This document shows positions 8,845 to 15,987 of a DNA stretch of 45,475 nt, piece after piece (position 1 is the first letter of the stretch; every line of letters starts with the position of its first letter). This DNA comes from an uncultured Bacillota bacterium (GTDB lineage: Bacteria; Bacillota; Clostridia; Peptostreptococcales; Anaerovoracaceae): NCBI GenBank assembly GCA_949284065.1, contig CASDUO010000016.1, forward strand, positions 1-45,475. The letters run 5' to 3'. The translations under genes and the position numbers were made by a program. The notes beneath the pieces were generated by a model. The model saw only the letters and a program-made list of their open reading frames with translations. It made no database searches and was not told where the DNA came from.

Positions 8845-8869
8845 GGCCTCAGTCTGACTTTCCCTCCTG

Positions 8870-9319
8870 TCACTTATCTATGAATATCACATATATACAC
8901 AACAGCCCACATCCCAGACATACACAGATATCTGCCAGATTGAACACCGGAAAAGATCCAAAATCTAAATAATCCACCACATATCCGTACATGACCCTGT
9001 CAAGCAGATTGCCTATGCCGCCTCCAAGTATGAGAGACAGTGCCGTGAGCATTGATTTTCTTCCTCTTTTCAGGTGCCTCGCCCAGTAGATGCATATCAC
9101 AAACAAAACTGCAGTGGTGACCCCGATGAGGAACCATCTGTGTCCGCTCAGGATACTGAATGCGGCTCCTCTGTTTTGTATGTAAGTTATAGCAAAAAAA
9201 TCTCCAAATATGTCTATGCTCTCATTGATATACATAAAAGCGGAGACCAGGATCTTTATTATCCGGTCTGCCGCTATGACGCCTGCAACTATCAAACAGT
9301 ACTTCACACTTTTTGACAC
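8870..9319 (-). CDS. lspA: Signal peptidase II (lipoprotein signal peptidase)
   Basis: Cleaves prolipoprotein signal peptides after lipid modification. The 149 residues hold four membrane segments. Catalytic Asp residues are in GNLLDRVMYGYVVDYLDFG and VFNLADICV; the NRGAAF element is also present. The start is GTG at 9319, one base after the divIVA stop codon, with GGAG 10 bases upstream inside divIVA, so it is translationally coupled. The divIVA-lspA-rluD order is common in Firmicutes. Confidence 0.94.
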   Translation of the reverse strand: MSKSVKYCLIVAGVIAADRIIKILVSAFMYINESIDIFGDFFAITYIQNRGAAFSILSGHRWFLIGVTTAVLFVICIYWARHLKRGRKSMLTALSLILGGGIGNLLDRVMYGYVVDYLDFGSFPVFNLADICVCLGCGLLCIYVIFIDK

Positions 9320-9320
9320 T

Positions 9321-9944
9321 TTACAGGTCTCCTGTCCGGCCCAGCACCAAGGTCTTTTTTATATCCGTTTCTCCCGGTGTTTCCGGCACCTTCTTGTCAG
9401 CCTCTTTTTTTGCCTCTTCCACCTTCTCGCTCACATCCGGACCGACGCCGGTAGCGTCCAGGAGTTCAGCCAACCTGTCCTCCTCGCTTTCCGGGAATAT
9501 CCCGTCATTCATGGTGTTGAACCTGAAAAGCTCCGCTTCCAGCATTTCCTTATACTTGTCTCTGAAGCTTATGTACTTGTTCCTCAAATTGCTGTACTCA
9601 TCTTTGAGCCGCTGTGCGTTTTCTCTCGCTTCTCTGGTGATCATATCAGCTTCGGCCTCTGCACTTTTGAGAAGCACCTCTGCTCTTTTTTCCGCACTGA
9701 GAGATATATCCTTCATCAGTTCCTGGGCTTTTTCCAGCACCTTGAGGACCTCTCCCTCGGTCCCTTTGTACTTTTCCAGCTCGCTTTCCAGCGCAGCGAC
9801 CTGCCCCTTGAGTTTGATGTTTTCTTTTATCACTTTATCGAAATCAACGGTAACAAGATCCAAAAAGGCATCGACGTCCTCTTCCTTATACCCTTTTATC
9901 CCTCGTGCGAATTCCTTATTCTGTATATCAGACGGTGTTATCAT
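9321..9944 (-). CDS. divIVA: DivIVA cell-division / polarity protein
   Basis: 207 residues. The conserved membrane-binding N-terminus (ITPSDIQNKEFARGIKGY, then EEDVDAFLDLV) is followed by heptad-rich coiled coil (about 25-170) and a charged, Pro/Glu-rich tail. It recognises curved membrane at septum and poles and recruits partners. GGAGGT lies 7 bases before the ATG. The gene directly follows sepF, so the two division genes are probably translated from one message. Confidence 0.94.
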   Translation of the reverse strand: MITPSDIQNKEFARGIKGYKEEDVDAFLDLVTVDFDKVIKENIKLKGQVAALESELEKYKGTEGEVLKVLEKAQELMKDISLSAEKRAEVLLKSAEAEADMITREARENAQRLKDEYSNLRNKYISFRDKYKEMLEAELFRFNTMNDGIFPESEEDRLAELLDATGVGPDVSEKVEEAKKEADKKVPETPGETDIKKTLVLGRTGDL

Positions 9945-9947
9945 CCC

Positions 9948-10361
9948 CTACCTCCAATCATCTACTTGAGGTCTTGAAAAATCAAAACCGCTGCCGGTGC
10001 TGCCTGCTGTTATATCCACGTTCTCCGGTGCGAATACAAATATGTACTGGGTTATTTCCTGTACGTTTCCGTTGAGTGCATATGTTGCTCCGTTCAGAAA
10101 AGAGAAGATCTTCTTTGCAGTTTCCTGATCCAGTTTCTCAAGATTCACTATGACCGGTTTTCTGGCTTTGAGAGAATCGACCAAAGCAGTACTGTCTTCA
10201 AAACTCTGAGGCTCTATCACCACCATCTTCATACTGCCGGTATTTCGCGTCATGGCAGGCTTGGTCCCTCTCCTGGGTTCCTCTTCATAATCGTCTTCAT
10301 AATCATCTTCATAGATCTCTTCGATACCCATAAGATCTTTGAATTTTTTTCCAATACTCAT
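9948..10361 (-). CDS. sepF: SepF cell-division protein
   Basis: 137 residues from the ATG at 10361, which follows GAGGAGG by 5 bases; an upstream in-frame start at 10409 would add 16 residues with no homology. The N-terminal amphipathic helix MSIGKKFKDLMGI binds membrane. An acidic stretch (EDDYEDDYEEE) links to the globular SepF domain with VNLEKLDQETAKKIFSFLNG. It aligns and anchors FtsZ filaments beside FtsA or in its place. The preceding gene is yggS, the standard yggS-sepF-divIVA order of Firmicutes. Confidence 0.95.
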   Translation of the reverse strand: MSIGKKFKDLMGIEEIYEDDYEDDYEEEPRRGTKPAMTRNTGSMKMVVIEPQSFEDSTALVDSLKARKPVIVNLEKLDQETAKKIFSFLNGATYALNGNVQEITQYIFVFAPENVDITAGSTGSGFDFSRPQVDDWR

Positions 10362-10380
10362 AGCAACCTCCTCTGTTAAA

Positions 10381-11043
10381 TCAATACTCTCTCTGACCGA
10401 ATATGGCACTTCCGACCCTGACCATATTGGAGCCTTCTTCCATGGCCGCTATATAGTCATGGGACATACCCATGGAAAGATATTTCATATCCATCCGTCT
10501 ATGTTCTATATTTTTGAATCTTTCATACTGTTCTTTCACTGCTTTGAAGTACGGCCTTGCGTCTTCAGGATCCTCTTCCAGCGGTGCTATGCACATCAGG
10601 CCGCATATCTTTATATTGGGACACGTTTCCAGGATCTCCATTATCAATCCTTCTGTTTCTTCCGGAGAGATCCCGAATTTGCTCTCCTCCCCTGCAGAAT
10701 TCACCTGTATGAGGATATCCATCGTCTTGCCTGCCGCTCCGGCTCTCTTATCGATCTCTTTTGCCAGCTTCAATGAATCCACCGAGTGTATCAGGCATAC
10801 TTTATCGATGATGTATTTGACCTTGTTGGTCTGAAGGTGTCCTATCATATGCCAGTTTACCGGTTTCACCTTCTCATACTTGTCCATTATCTCCTGGACT
10901 TTGTTTTCCCCTATATCCGTTACACCGCAATCTATGGCTTCATTTATCATATCCGGACCGTGGGTCTTCGTGACTGCTATGAGCTTCACCCCGTCGGCCA
11001 ATGTTTTTTCCACTTCTTCAAGATTCTTTTTTATATCCGTCAT
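10381..11043 (-). CDS. yggS: YggS/YlmE family PLP homeostasis protein
   Basis: 220 residues folded as an alanine-racemase-like barrel. The PLP lysine is K26 in LIAVTKTH, with CGVTDIGENKVQE, WHMIGHLQTNK and LSMGMSHDYIAAMEEGSNMVRVGSAIFG matching the family. It holds and distributes pyridoxal phosphate rather than catalysing a known reaction. The start overlaps the stop of the HlyD-like gene as ATGA, indicating coupling; GGATGGAG is 4 bases upstream. Confidence 0.94.
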   Translation of the reverse strand: MTDIKKNLEEVEKTLADGVKLIAVTKTHGPDMINEAIDCGVTDIGENKVQEIMDKYEKVKPVNWHMIGHLQTNKVKYIIDKVCLIHSVDSLKLAKEIDKRAGAAGKTMDILIQVNSAGEESKFGISPEETEGLIMEILETCPNIKICGLMCIAPLEEDPEDARPYFKAVKEQYERFKNIEHRRMDMKYLSMGMSHDYIAAMEEGSNMVRVGSAIFGQREY

Positions 11044-12050
11044 TTTTCTCCATCCTTAGGATTTTTCTGCACCTCATCGTATACCAGCACTGTTTCTACT
11101 CCCACTCCCTCATCGTCATAAAAAGTCCCCTCAGATACTACGCTCTTTTCCCCGTCCGTTGCCAGTATCTGTATCGGTTTGAATATATAATCATCTGTCG
11201 TGGTCCTGACATACACTCCCTGCTGACCATCCACTTTTACTATCCAGTCATTTTCCACCAGTATGCCTTCAGTGTCTGTAGTCACTATTTCCGCCTGGAC
11301 TTTTCTCACTTCCGCAAAATCCTTGTAATGCCTGTTGGTATGAAGGACGATCTTTTTGTCCTCATCCTCTTTTCCGGTAACTGAGTACACATCGCATTTG
11401 AGCTCTTTCTTCCCTATGACCGTGACCACATCGGCGCCCTCGGTGAATCTTTCCGCTTCATCTGCATCAGCCCAAAACACCAGATGCCATCCTGCATTGT
11501 CACATATCTTATATACCGGGTCTCCCTCCACGAAGGTGTTCTCTCTTTTTACACTTTCTATGCTGTCGGGAACTCCCGATATATCCTCTTCCGTTATCTC
11601 GTCCAAGCGATTCGCATTGAGCTTTTTTTCATACCCGTCGATGTATGTAGAGAATATTCCTTTGCGTTTGGCTGCCCCGTTCTTGTCGATCACTGTGTGA
11701 CCTTTCAGACTCTCCATGAGGTCGTCATACTCTGTGGTCATTTCCTTGGGCTCGCCCTGATCGTTTTTTGGTACTTCCTTCTCAGTGAACTCCATCACTT
11801 TGGTGCCGCTTTTTATGAGTACGCCTTCCCTGGCAAGGTACTTTACCTTACCGTGACCCTCCGCTCCGTAGACCGTTTCATCTCTGACGATATAACACTC
11901 CGCCTCGGTGGTCACCTTGAGCTTTCCGTACTGCAACACGGCTGTCGATTCCAAAGCGCCGCTTAAGCCGGGTATGATATATATAACTACATATAGTGCC
12001 AGCAGTGTGAGCAGGAATATATATATTGTTCTTTTTTTGATTTTCGGCAT
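11040..12050 (-). CDS. HlyD-like membrane fusion protein in the division cluster
   Basis: 336 residues: short basic start (MPKIKKR), one membrane segment (about 8-28), then an extracellular part with lipoyl/barrel-sandwich-like strands (about 45-90 and 175-250) and a C-terminal beta-barrel part (about 255-325). Proteins of this kind sit between trmD or tRNA genes and yggS-sepF in many Clostridia and are annotated as HlyD-family or putative membrane fusion protein; their role is not established. No transporter partner is present here, and the helical hairpin typical of exporters is short. GAGGTAGGA precedes the ATG. It overlaps yggS by 4 bases. Confidence 0.75.
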   Translation of the reverse strand: MPKIKKRTIYIFLLTLLALYVVIYIIPGLSGALESTAVLQYGKLKVTTEAECYIVRDETVYGAEGHGKVKYLAREGVLIKSGTKVMEFTEKEVPKNDQGEPKEMTTEYDDLMESLKGHTVIDKNGAAKRKGIFSTYIDGYEKKLNANRLDEITEEDISGVPDSIESVKRENTFVEGDPVYKICDNAGWHLVFWADADEAERFTEGADVVTVIGKKELKCDVYSVTGKEDEDKKIVLHTNRHYKDFAEVRKVQAEIVTTDTEGILVENDWIVKVDGQQGVYVRTTTDDYIFKPIQILATDGEKSVVSEGTFYDDEGVGVETVLVYDEVQKNPKDGEK

Positions 12051-12070
12051 TTCCTACCTCACGTATAATA

Positions 12071-12832
12071 CTACACTAACTCTTGGCCTTTTTCCACTTT
12101 TTCAATGATTTTTTTTACTCTTTTGTCCGAGTGACCGCCCTCTTTCTCCACCTGTTCCAAAAAGCGTTCAAACATATCCGGTCTTCTTTCCTTGGTCAGT
12201 TTCAACGACTGCTCAAAACGCCAAAGATCTATTTCCCGGTGATTGCCGCTCAACAGTACAGACGGTACTTCCATCCCTTCGTACTCTCTCGGCTTCGTAT
12301 ATTGAGGATATTCCAACAACCCGCTGTATACGGACTCGTCTTCCACCGAGGCGCTGTTTCCCAAAACTCCCGGTATCATCCTGGATACCGCATCGATGAG
12401 CACCATAGCTCCGGTCTCCCCTCCGGTAAGGATATAGTCACCTATGGAGATCTCTTCCACATCGTGAGCCTCTAATATCCTTTCATCTATACCTTCATAA
12501 TGTCCACAGAGTATGAACATTTCCGGCCTTTCTGCCAACTCCCTGATTTTTTTTTCGTCTAAAAGTTTTCCTTTGGGAGACATGTATATCAATGGTTTGT
12601 CCTCTGCTCCTATGGCTCTTATGGTGCGAAAGACGGGTTCTGCCATCATTACCATCCCGGCCCCTCCTCCGAAGGGCGTATCGTCGGCTCTGTTGTGTTT
12701 GTCCAGGGTGTAGTCTCTGATGTTTACAGCGTCTATATTTATTATGCCTTTCTCCACAGCTTTCCCCAGAACGCCGCCGTTGAAAAAACCATGGAACATC
12801 TCCGGGAAAAGTGTGATCACTTTTATATCCAC
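12071..12832 (-). CDS. trmD: tRNA (guanine-37-N1)-methyltransferase
   Basis: Makes m1G37 in tRNAs, preventing +1 frameshifting. Chosen start is GTG at 12832, giving MDIKVITLFPEMF, the usual family start, with GGAGG 10 bases upstream; an earlier GTG (12841) lies too close to that site. The SPOUT knot is evident: YMSPKGKLLDEKKIRELAE, LCGHYEGIDERI, SIGDYILTGGETGAM and IPGVLGN. 253 residues, normal length. It follows rimM by 5 bp. The usual next gene rplS is absent; a HlyD-like gene takes its place. Confidence 0.95.
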   Translation of the reverse strand: MDIKVITLFPEMFHGFFNGGVLGKAVEKGIINIDAVNIRDYTLDKHNRADDTPFGGGAGMVMMAEPVFRTIRAIGAEDKPLIYMSPKGKLLDEKKIRELAERPEMFILCGHYEGIDERILEAHDVEEISIGDYILTGGETGAMVLIDAVSRMIPGVLGNSASVEDESVYSGLLEYPQYTKPREYEGMEVPSVLLSGNHREIDLWRFEQSLKLTKERRPDMFERFLEQVEKEGGHSDKRVKKIIEKVEKGQELV

Positions 12833-12837
12833 TTGGT

Positions 12838-13326
12838 TCACTCCTCCATTCCCTCTATGAGTTCGACTTCTATTTTACCTGCCTCAATATCTATTTTCTT
12901 GATGAACTGAGGCACTCCGGGAATGAGCACTCTGCCCTTAGGTCCTCTCACATCATAAATGTCCTGAGGTCCGTTTTGCATTACGTCCTCCAGTATACCC
13001 ACTTCTCTATCCCCTTCCATGACCTTCGATCCGATGAGATCCTTTATGTAATATTCTCCCTCTTCCGTATCTTCCAGATCTTCTTCAGCCATGAACACAT
13101 CTTTGTTTCTGAGATTTTCCGATTCGTTCCTATTCTCTATCCCGTGGAACTCTAATATGGGCGTATTGCCCTTGTGGCGTACGCTCTTGATTTTATATTC
13201 CTTATCCTCTATATACACTTTATCCAGAACGTCAAAGCGGGAGCTTTCCGCCGCATAGCTATATATCTTTACCGCTCCTTTGAGTCCCACTACATTGACG
13301 ATCCTGCCTATCTTTATTTTTTCCAT
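12838..13326 (-). CDS. rimM: Ribosome maturation factor RimM
   Basis: 162 residues from the ATG at 13326 (MEKIKIGRIVNVVGLKG, the family start); a longer reading frame to 13368 lacks homology. N-terminal beta-barrel with GLKGAVKIYSYA, PRC-barrel C-terminal half with YYIKDLIGSKV, GILEDVMQNGPQDIYDV and LIPGVPQFIKKID. It assists 30S head assembly around S19. The ribosome binding site (GGCGGGAT) is weak and close, hinting at coupling with khpA. Confidence 0.94.
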   Translation of the reverse strand: MEKIKIGRIVNVVGLKGAVKIYSYAAESSRFDVLDKVYIEDKEYKIKSVRHKGNTPILEFHGIENRNESENLRNKDVFMAEEDLEDTEEGEYYIKDLIGSKVMEGDREVGILEDVMQNGPQDIYDVRGPKGRVLIPGVPQFIKKIDIEAGKIEVELIEGMEE

Positions 13327-13388
13327 ATCCCGCCGTGCTCGCTGTCTATAAATGTGATAAAGGCACATCCGAAAATGTGCCCTTCGCT

Positions 13389-13619
13389 CTACTGTGTTAT
13401 TTCCACCGCAACTTTTTGATTGGATTTTGCCGCCGCGGATTTTACCACGATCCTTACGGCCTTGGCTATCCTTCCCTGTTTCCCGATGACCTTTCCCATA
13501 TCTTCAGGAGCGACTTTCAGCTGCACTACGGTGGTATCTCCTTCTATCCTGGACTCTACCTCCACAGCATCGGGATTGTCCACCAGAGATCTTGCAATTA
13601 CTTTAACCAGATCTTCCAT
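13389..13619 (-). CDS. khpA: KH-domain RNA-binding protein KhpA
   Basis: 76 residues forming a single type II KH fold. The GxxG loop reads VIGKQGR at about 44-50, preceded by VVQLKVAPEDMGK. KhpA pairs with KhpB in Gram-positives to bind small and messenger RNAs and influences cell elongation; khpB is not in this window. It sits between rpsP and rimM, the conserved position. GGTGAG is 6 bases before the ATG. Confidence 0.93.
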   Translation of the reverse strand: MEDLVKVIARSLVDNPDAVEVESRIEGDTTVVQLKVAPEDMGKVIGKQGRIAKAVRIVVKSAAAKSNQKVAVEITQ

Positions 13620-13639
13620 TTAGCTCACCGCTTTCCATA

Positions 13640-13879
13640 TCAAATAATGCCAGCTTTCCTGAAAAGGCTTCTTACTCTCTCTGTGGGTTGTGCGCCGTTA
13701 TCCAGCCACTTTTGCGCTTTCTCTGCATCGATCTTTATCTCATCGGGTTCCTTGAGTGGGTCGAAATATCCGATTTCCTCTATGAACCTGCCGTCTCTGG
13801 GTGAACGCGAATCTGCGACTACCACTCTGTAGAAAGGCTTTTTCTTAGCTCCCATCCTCTTCAATCTGATTTTTACCAT
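13640..13879 (-). CDS. rpsP: 30S ribosomal protein S16
   Basis: 79 residues with the standard S16 start [31 protein letters not shown] interrupted by no insertions, then [10 protein letters not shown] and [16 protein letters not shown]. Binds 16S rRNA 5' domain early in assembly. AGGAGG is 7 bases before the ATG. A 53-bp gap separates it from ffh. Confidence 0.97.
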   Translation of the reverse strand: MVKIRLKRMGAKKKPFYRVVVADSRSPRDGRFIEEIGYFDPLKEPDEIKIDAEKAQKWLDNGAQPTERVRSLFRKAGII

Positions 13880-13932
13880 TTCGTTTTCCTCCTAAATATA
13901 TAACTGTATATCTTCATATGTCAGATATGCGT

Positions 13933-15264
13933 TCAGAAACCTCCGAATCCTCTTGGGAGCTTTGCTCCCGGCTTACTCATCTGTTTCATCATTTTCCGCG
14001 CATCTTCATATTTTTTGATAAGCTGATTTATCTTACTTACCGGCTGCCCGCAACCTGCTGCGATCCTCTTCCTCCTGCTGGCATTCAGTATCTTGGGATT
14101 CTCTCTCTCTTCTTTGGTCATGGAACGGATGATAGCTTCCATCTGCATGAATTCTCTTTCCCCTCTGTCTATATCCTCCTCGTTGACCTTTCCACCCATA
14201 CCGGGCATCATCTCTATGAGTTTGCCAAGTCCACCCATCTTTCTTATCTGTCCCATCTGGTCGAGAAAATCCTCTAAAGTGAACTGGTTCTTTTTTATCT
14301 TTTTTTCAAGCTTAGCTGCACTCTCCTCATCCATCTGCTTTTCCGCAGTCTCGATGAGCGTCATGACGTCTCCCATCCCCAGGATCCTTCCGGCCATCCT
14401 GTCGGGATAAAACACTTCCAAAGCATCCGGCTTTTCTCCCATACCCACGAATTTTATGGGTTTGCCCGTCACTTTTTTTGTGCTGAGGGCCGCGCCGCCC
14501 CGGGCGTCGCCATCCATCTTCGTCATTATTATACCGTCTATGCCAAGCTGTTCATTGAATCCATCTGCTGCGTTGACGGCATCCTGTCCTGTCAGAGCGT
14601 CTACCACCAGCAGGATCTCATGGGGGCGCACTGCCTTTTTCATCTCGGAAAGCTCGTCCATGAGCTCCCGGTCTATCTGCAGCCGTCCGGCAGTGTCCAC
14701 TATGAGCACATTGTACCCTTTGATCTCTGCCTCCTTTGCAGCTTTTTTGACTATCTTCACCGGATCTTTCGATCCTTTGTCTGCATACACGGGAACGTCT
14801 ACCGTCTTGCCTACCACTTCCAACTGGTCGATAGCCGCCGGTCTGTATATGTCACATGCGCAGAGCATGGGCTTCTTCCCGTTGTTCTTGAGCCAAAGTG
14901 CCAGTTTGCCGCAGGTAGTGGTTTTTCCCGTACCCTGGAGCCCCACCATCATGTATACGGTGAAGCCGCTGGAAGAATAAGTGAGTTTGCTTTCCTTTTC
15001 CCCCATGAGTCTTGTGAGCTCCTGGTTGGTTATCTTGATGACCTGCTGTCCCGGTGTAAGGCTCTTCATCACCTCTTCACCCAGTGCCCTCTCTTTGAGG
15101 GTCGCCACAAACTCTTTTACCACTTTAAAGTTGACGTCGGCTTCCAGTAAAGCCAACTTCACCTGCCGCATCGCATCGTCTATGTCTTTTTCTGTCAGTG
15201 ATCCTTTACCTCTGAGACTTTTGAACGTTCCGCCTAATTTTTCAGAAAGACCCTCAAATGCCAT
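13933..15264 (-). CDS. ffh: Signal recognition particle GTPase Ffh
   Basis: 443 residues in N-G-M order. N domain (1-90), G domain with P-loop GLQGTGKTTTCGKLA, DTAGRLQID, TKMDGDARGGAAL and the GMGEKPDALE guanine/insertion region; the Met-rich M domain follows (about 300-443, with MIEMMPGMGG-type segments and the SKINQLIKKYEDARKMMKQM helix that binds SRP RNA). It delivers nascent membrane proteins to FtsY. No SRP RNA gene is recognised in the window. AGGAGA lies 5 bases before the ATG. Preceded by ylxM, 8 bp away. Confidence 0.97.
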   Translation of the reverse strand: MAFEGLSEKLGGTFKSLRGKGSLTEKDIDDAMRQVKLALLEADVNFKVVKEFVATLKERALGEEVMKSLTPGQQVIKITNQELTRLMGEKESKLTYSSSGFTVYMMVGLQGTGKTTTCGKLALWLKNNGKKPMLCACDIYRPAAIDQLEVVGKTVDVPVYADKGSKDPVKIVKKAAKEAEIKGYNVLIVDTAGRLQIDRELMDELSEMKKAVRPHEILLVVDALTGQDAVNAADGFNEQLGIDGIIMTKMDGDARGGAALSTKKVTGKPIKFVGMGEKPDALEVFYPDRMAGRILGMGDVMTLIETAEKQMDEESAAKLEKKIKKNQFTLEDFLDQMGQIRKMGGLGKLIEMMPGMGGKVNEEDIDRGEREFMQMEAIIRSMTKEERENPKILNASRRKRIAAGCGQPVSKINQLIKKYEDARKMMKQMSKPGAKLPRGFGGF

Positions 15265-15272
15265 ACTGTCTC

Positions 15273-15626
15273 CTAATCATTTATATCATCTATTATATGT
15301 TTTATCTTCTTCAATTCCTCATTGGCCCTACCGTCTGTCACATACTCCGTCATCAGTCGGCCTATCCTCTCATCTATGTCCCTTACCGCCCTGTCCCGTT
15401 TTTTAAACTTGCCTACCAGTCCAAGTTCCTTCTCCAGTTTATACAGGGTCTCAGTCCCGGTTTTGAATGCATCGTGGGCGGCCTGCCTGCTGATGCCAAA
15501 CTCATCCGCTATCTCCGACAGGCTGAGATTCTCTTCTATGTACAGCTCTATGACCTGCTGTTGCCTTCTGGGCAAAAGTTTGCCGTAAAAATCTTTGAGA
15601 AGATTTATCTCTATATACTTTTCCAA
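15273..15626 (-). CDS. ylxM: YlxM family helix-turn-helix SRP-associated protein
   Basis: 117 residues starting with TTG at 15626, 7 bases after GGAGG. The N-terminal half is a sigma-region-4-like HTH: LLPRRQQQVIELYIEENLSLSEIADEFGISRQAAHDAF is the core (about 17-55). YlxM proteins lie immediately before ffh and stimulate SRP GTPase in Streptococcus mutans. An ATG in another frame 8 bases upstream gives an unrelated peptide and is not used. It heads the long run of twelve minus-strand genes. Confidence 0.92.
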   Translation of the reverse strand: MEKYIEINLLKDFYGKLLPRRQQQVIELYIEENLSLSEIADEFGISRQAAHDAFKTGTETLYKLEKELGLVGKFKKRDRAVRDIDERIGRLMTEYVTDGRANEELKKIKHIIDDIND

Positions 15627-15654
15627 ACCTCATCCTCCAAACGATACGGTTTGT

Positions 15655-15675
15655 TGTCAAGGTCGATTCCTTGTC
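15655..15675 (-). repeat. Palindromic 21-bp repeat, copy 2 (in ylxM leader)
   Basis: Differs from copy 1 (15708-15728) at one base. On the coding strand the core is CAAGG-N6-CCTTG, followed by GACA. It lies just downstream of the predicted ylxM transcription start, 53 bp from copy 1. Confidence 0.6.
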
Positions 15676-15684
15676 GCCTCTCAC

Positions 15685-15713
15685 AGCATAACATCAAAGC
15701 ACGATGGTGTCAA
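15685..15713 (-). promoter_or_regulatory. ylxM-ffh operon promoter
   Basis: Minus strand: perfect TTGACA (15708-15713), 17-bp spacer, TATGCT (15685-15690). Start of transcription is expected near 15678. The -35 box is part of repeat copy 1. Confidence 0.6.
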
Positions 15714-15728
15714 GGTCGGTTCCTTGTC
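15708..15728 (-). repeat. Palindromic 21-bp repeat, copy 1 (overlaps ylxM -35)
   Basis: Coding-strand core CAAGG-N6-CCTTG followed by GACA, so the TTGACA -35 box is built into the repeat. A bound protein here would cover the promoter. Confidence 0.6.
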
Positions 15729-15803
15729 TTCCTTTTCACCTCCTGCAGCCTGAGCATAGACTGCCTCACAGGCTCTTACGAGGTCCCCTGCGCTTCTTAC
15801 TGC

Positions 15804-15830
15804 AAAAAATTCGACGCCGGATGCGCCGAA
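15804..15830 (-). terminator. Second terminator-like hairpin upstream of ylxM
   Basis: 8-bp stem with one G-U pair (15810-15817 with 15823-15830), 5-nt loop, then TTTTTT on the minus strand. It isolates the ylxM promoter from upstream transcription. Confidence 0.6.
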
Positions 15831-15876
15831 AACTGTTCTCCATCGTATATATCTCTGTCAACCGGTCCATGCATCC

Positions 15877-15906
15877 AAAAAGCTGCGAAAGTGTACCTCG
15901 CGCAGC
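15877..15906 (-). terminator. Terminator downstream of threonine aldolase
   Basis: Stem GCTGCG/CGCAGC (15901-15906 with 15882-15887), followed on the minus strand by TTTTT. Confidence 0.55.
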
Positions 15907-15955
15907 CCCTTGGTATATGAAATGTGAATAAGAAAGAAAGCTATTTTGTCCTTGA

Positions 15956-15985
15956 ATTATAGCATGTTTTCGCCAAATACGTCAA
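15956..15985 (-). promoter_or_regulatory. Strong promoter immediately after the threonine aldolase gene
   Basis: TTGACG, 18 bp, TATAAT on the minus strand, beginning 3 bp past the stop codon. No protein gene follows for about 330 bp. Confidence 0.55.
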
Positions 15986-15987
15986 CA

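Larger units (their letters stand above)
15804..15949 (-). ncRNA. Candidate small transcript between threonine aldolase and ylxM
   Basis: The 361-bp stretch 15627-15987 has no credible gene. A strong promoter (TTGACG 15980-15985, 18-bp spacer, TATAAT 15956-15961) starts right after the threonine aldolase stop. Downstream on the same strand are two terminator-like hairpins: GCTGCG/CGCAGC with TTTTT (15877-15906), and an 8-bp stem TTCGGCGC/GCGTCGAA with TTTTTT (15804-15830). The product would be about 73 or 146 nt. The SRP RNA signature (GGTCCGGAAGGAAGCAGC) and RNase P signatures are absent. It may instead be a leader or the threonine aldolase 3' end. Confidence 0.35.

Noticed and set aside
15660..15850. 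Short minus-strand peptides of 25-55 residues in the same gap
   Set aside because: No ribosome binding site with a suitable start, and the frames run through two terminator hairpins and the repeats.
15627..15987. SRP RNA (ffs) or RNase P RNA in the gap before ylxM-ffh
   Set aside because: Neither the GGTCCGGAAGGAAGCAGC core nor RNase P signatures occur on either strand.
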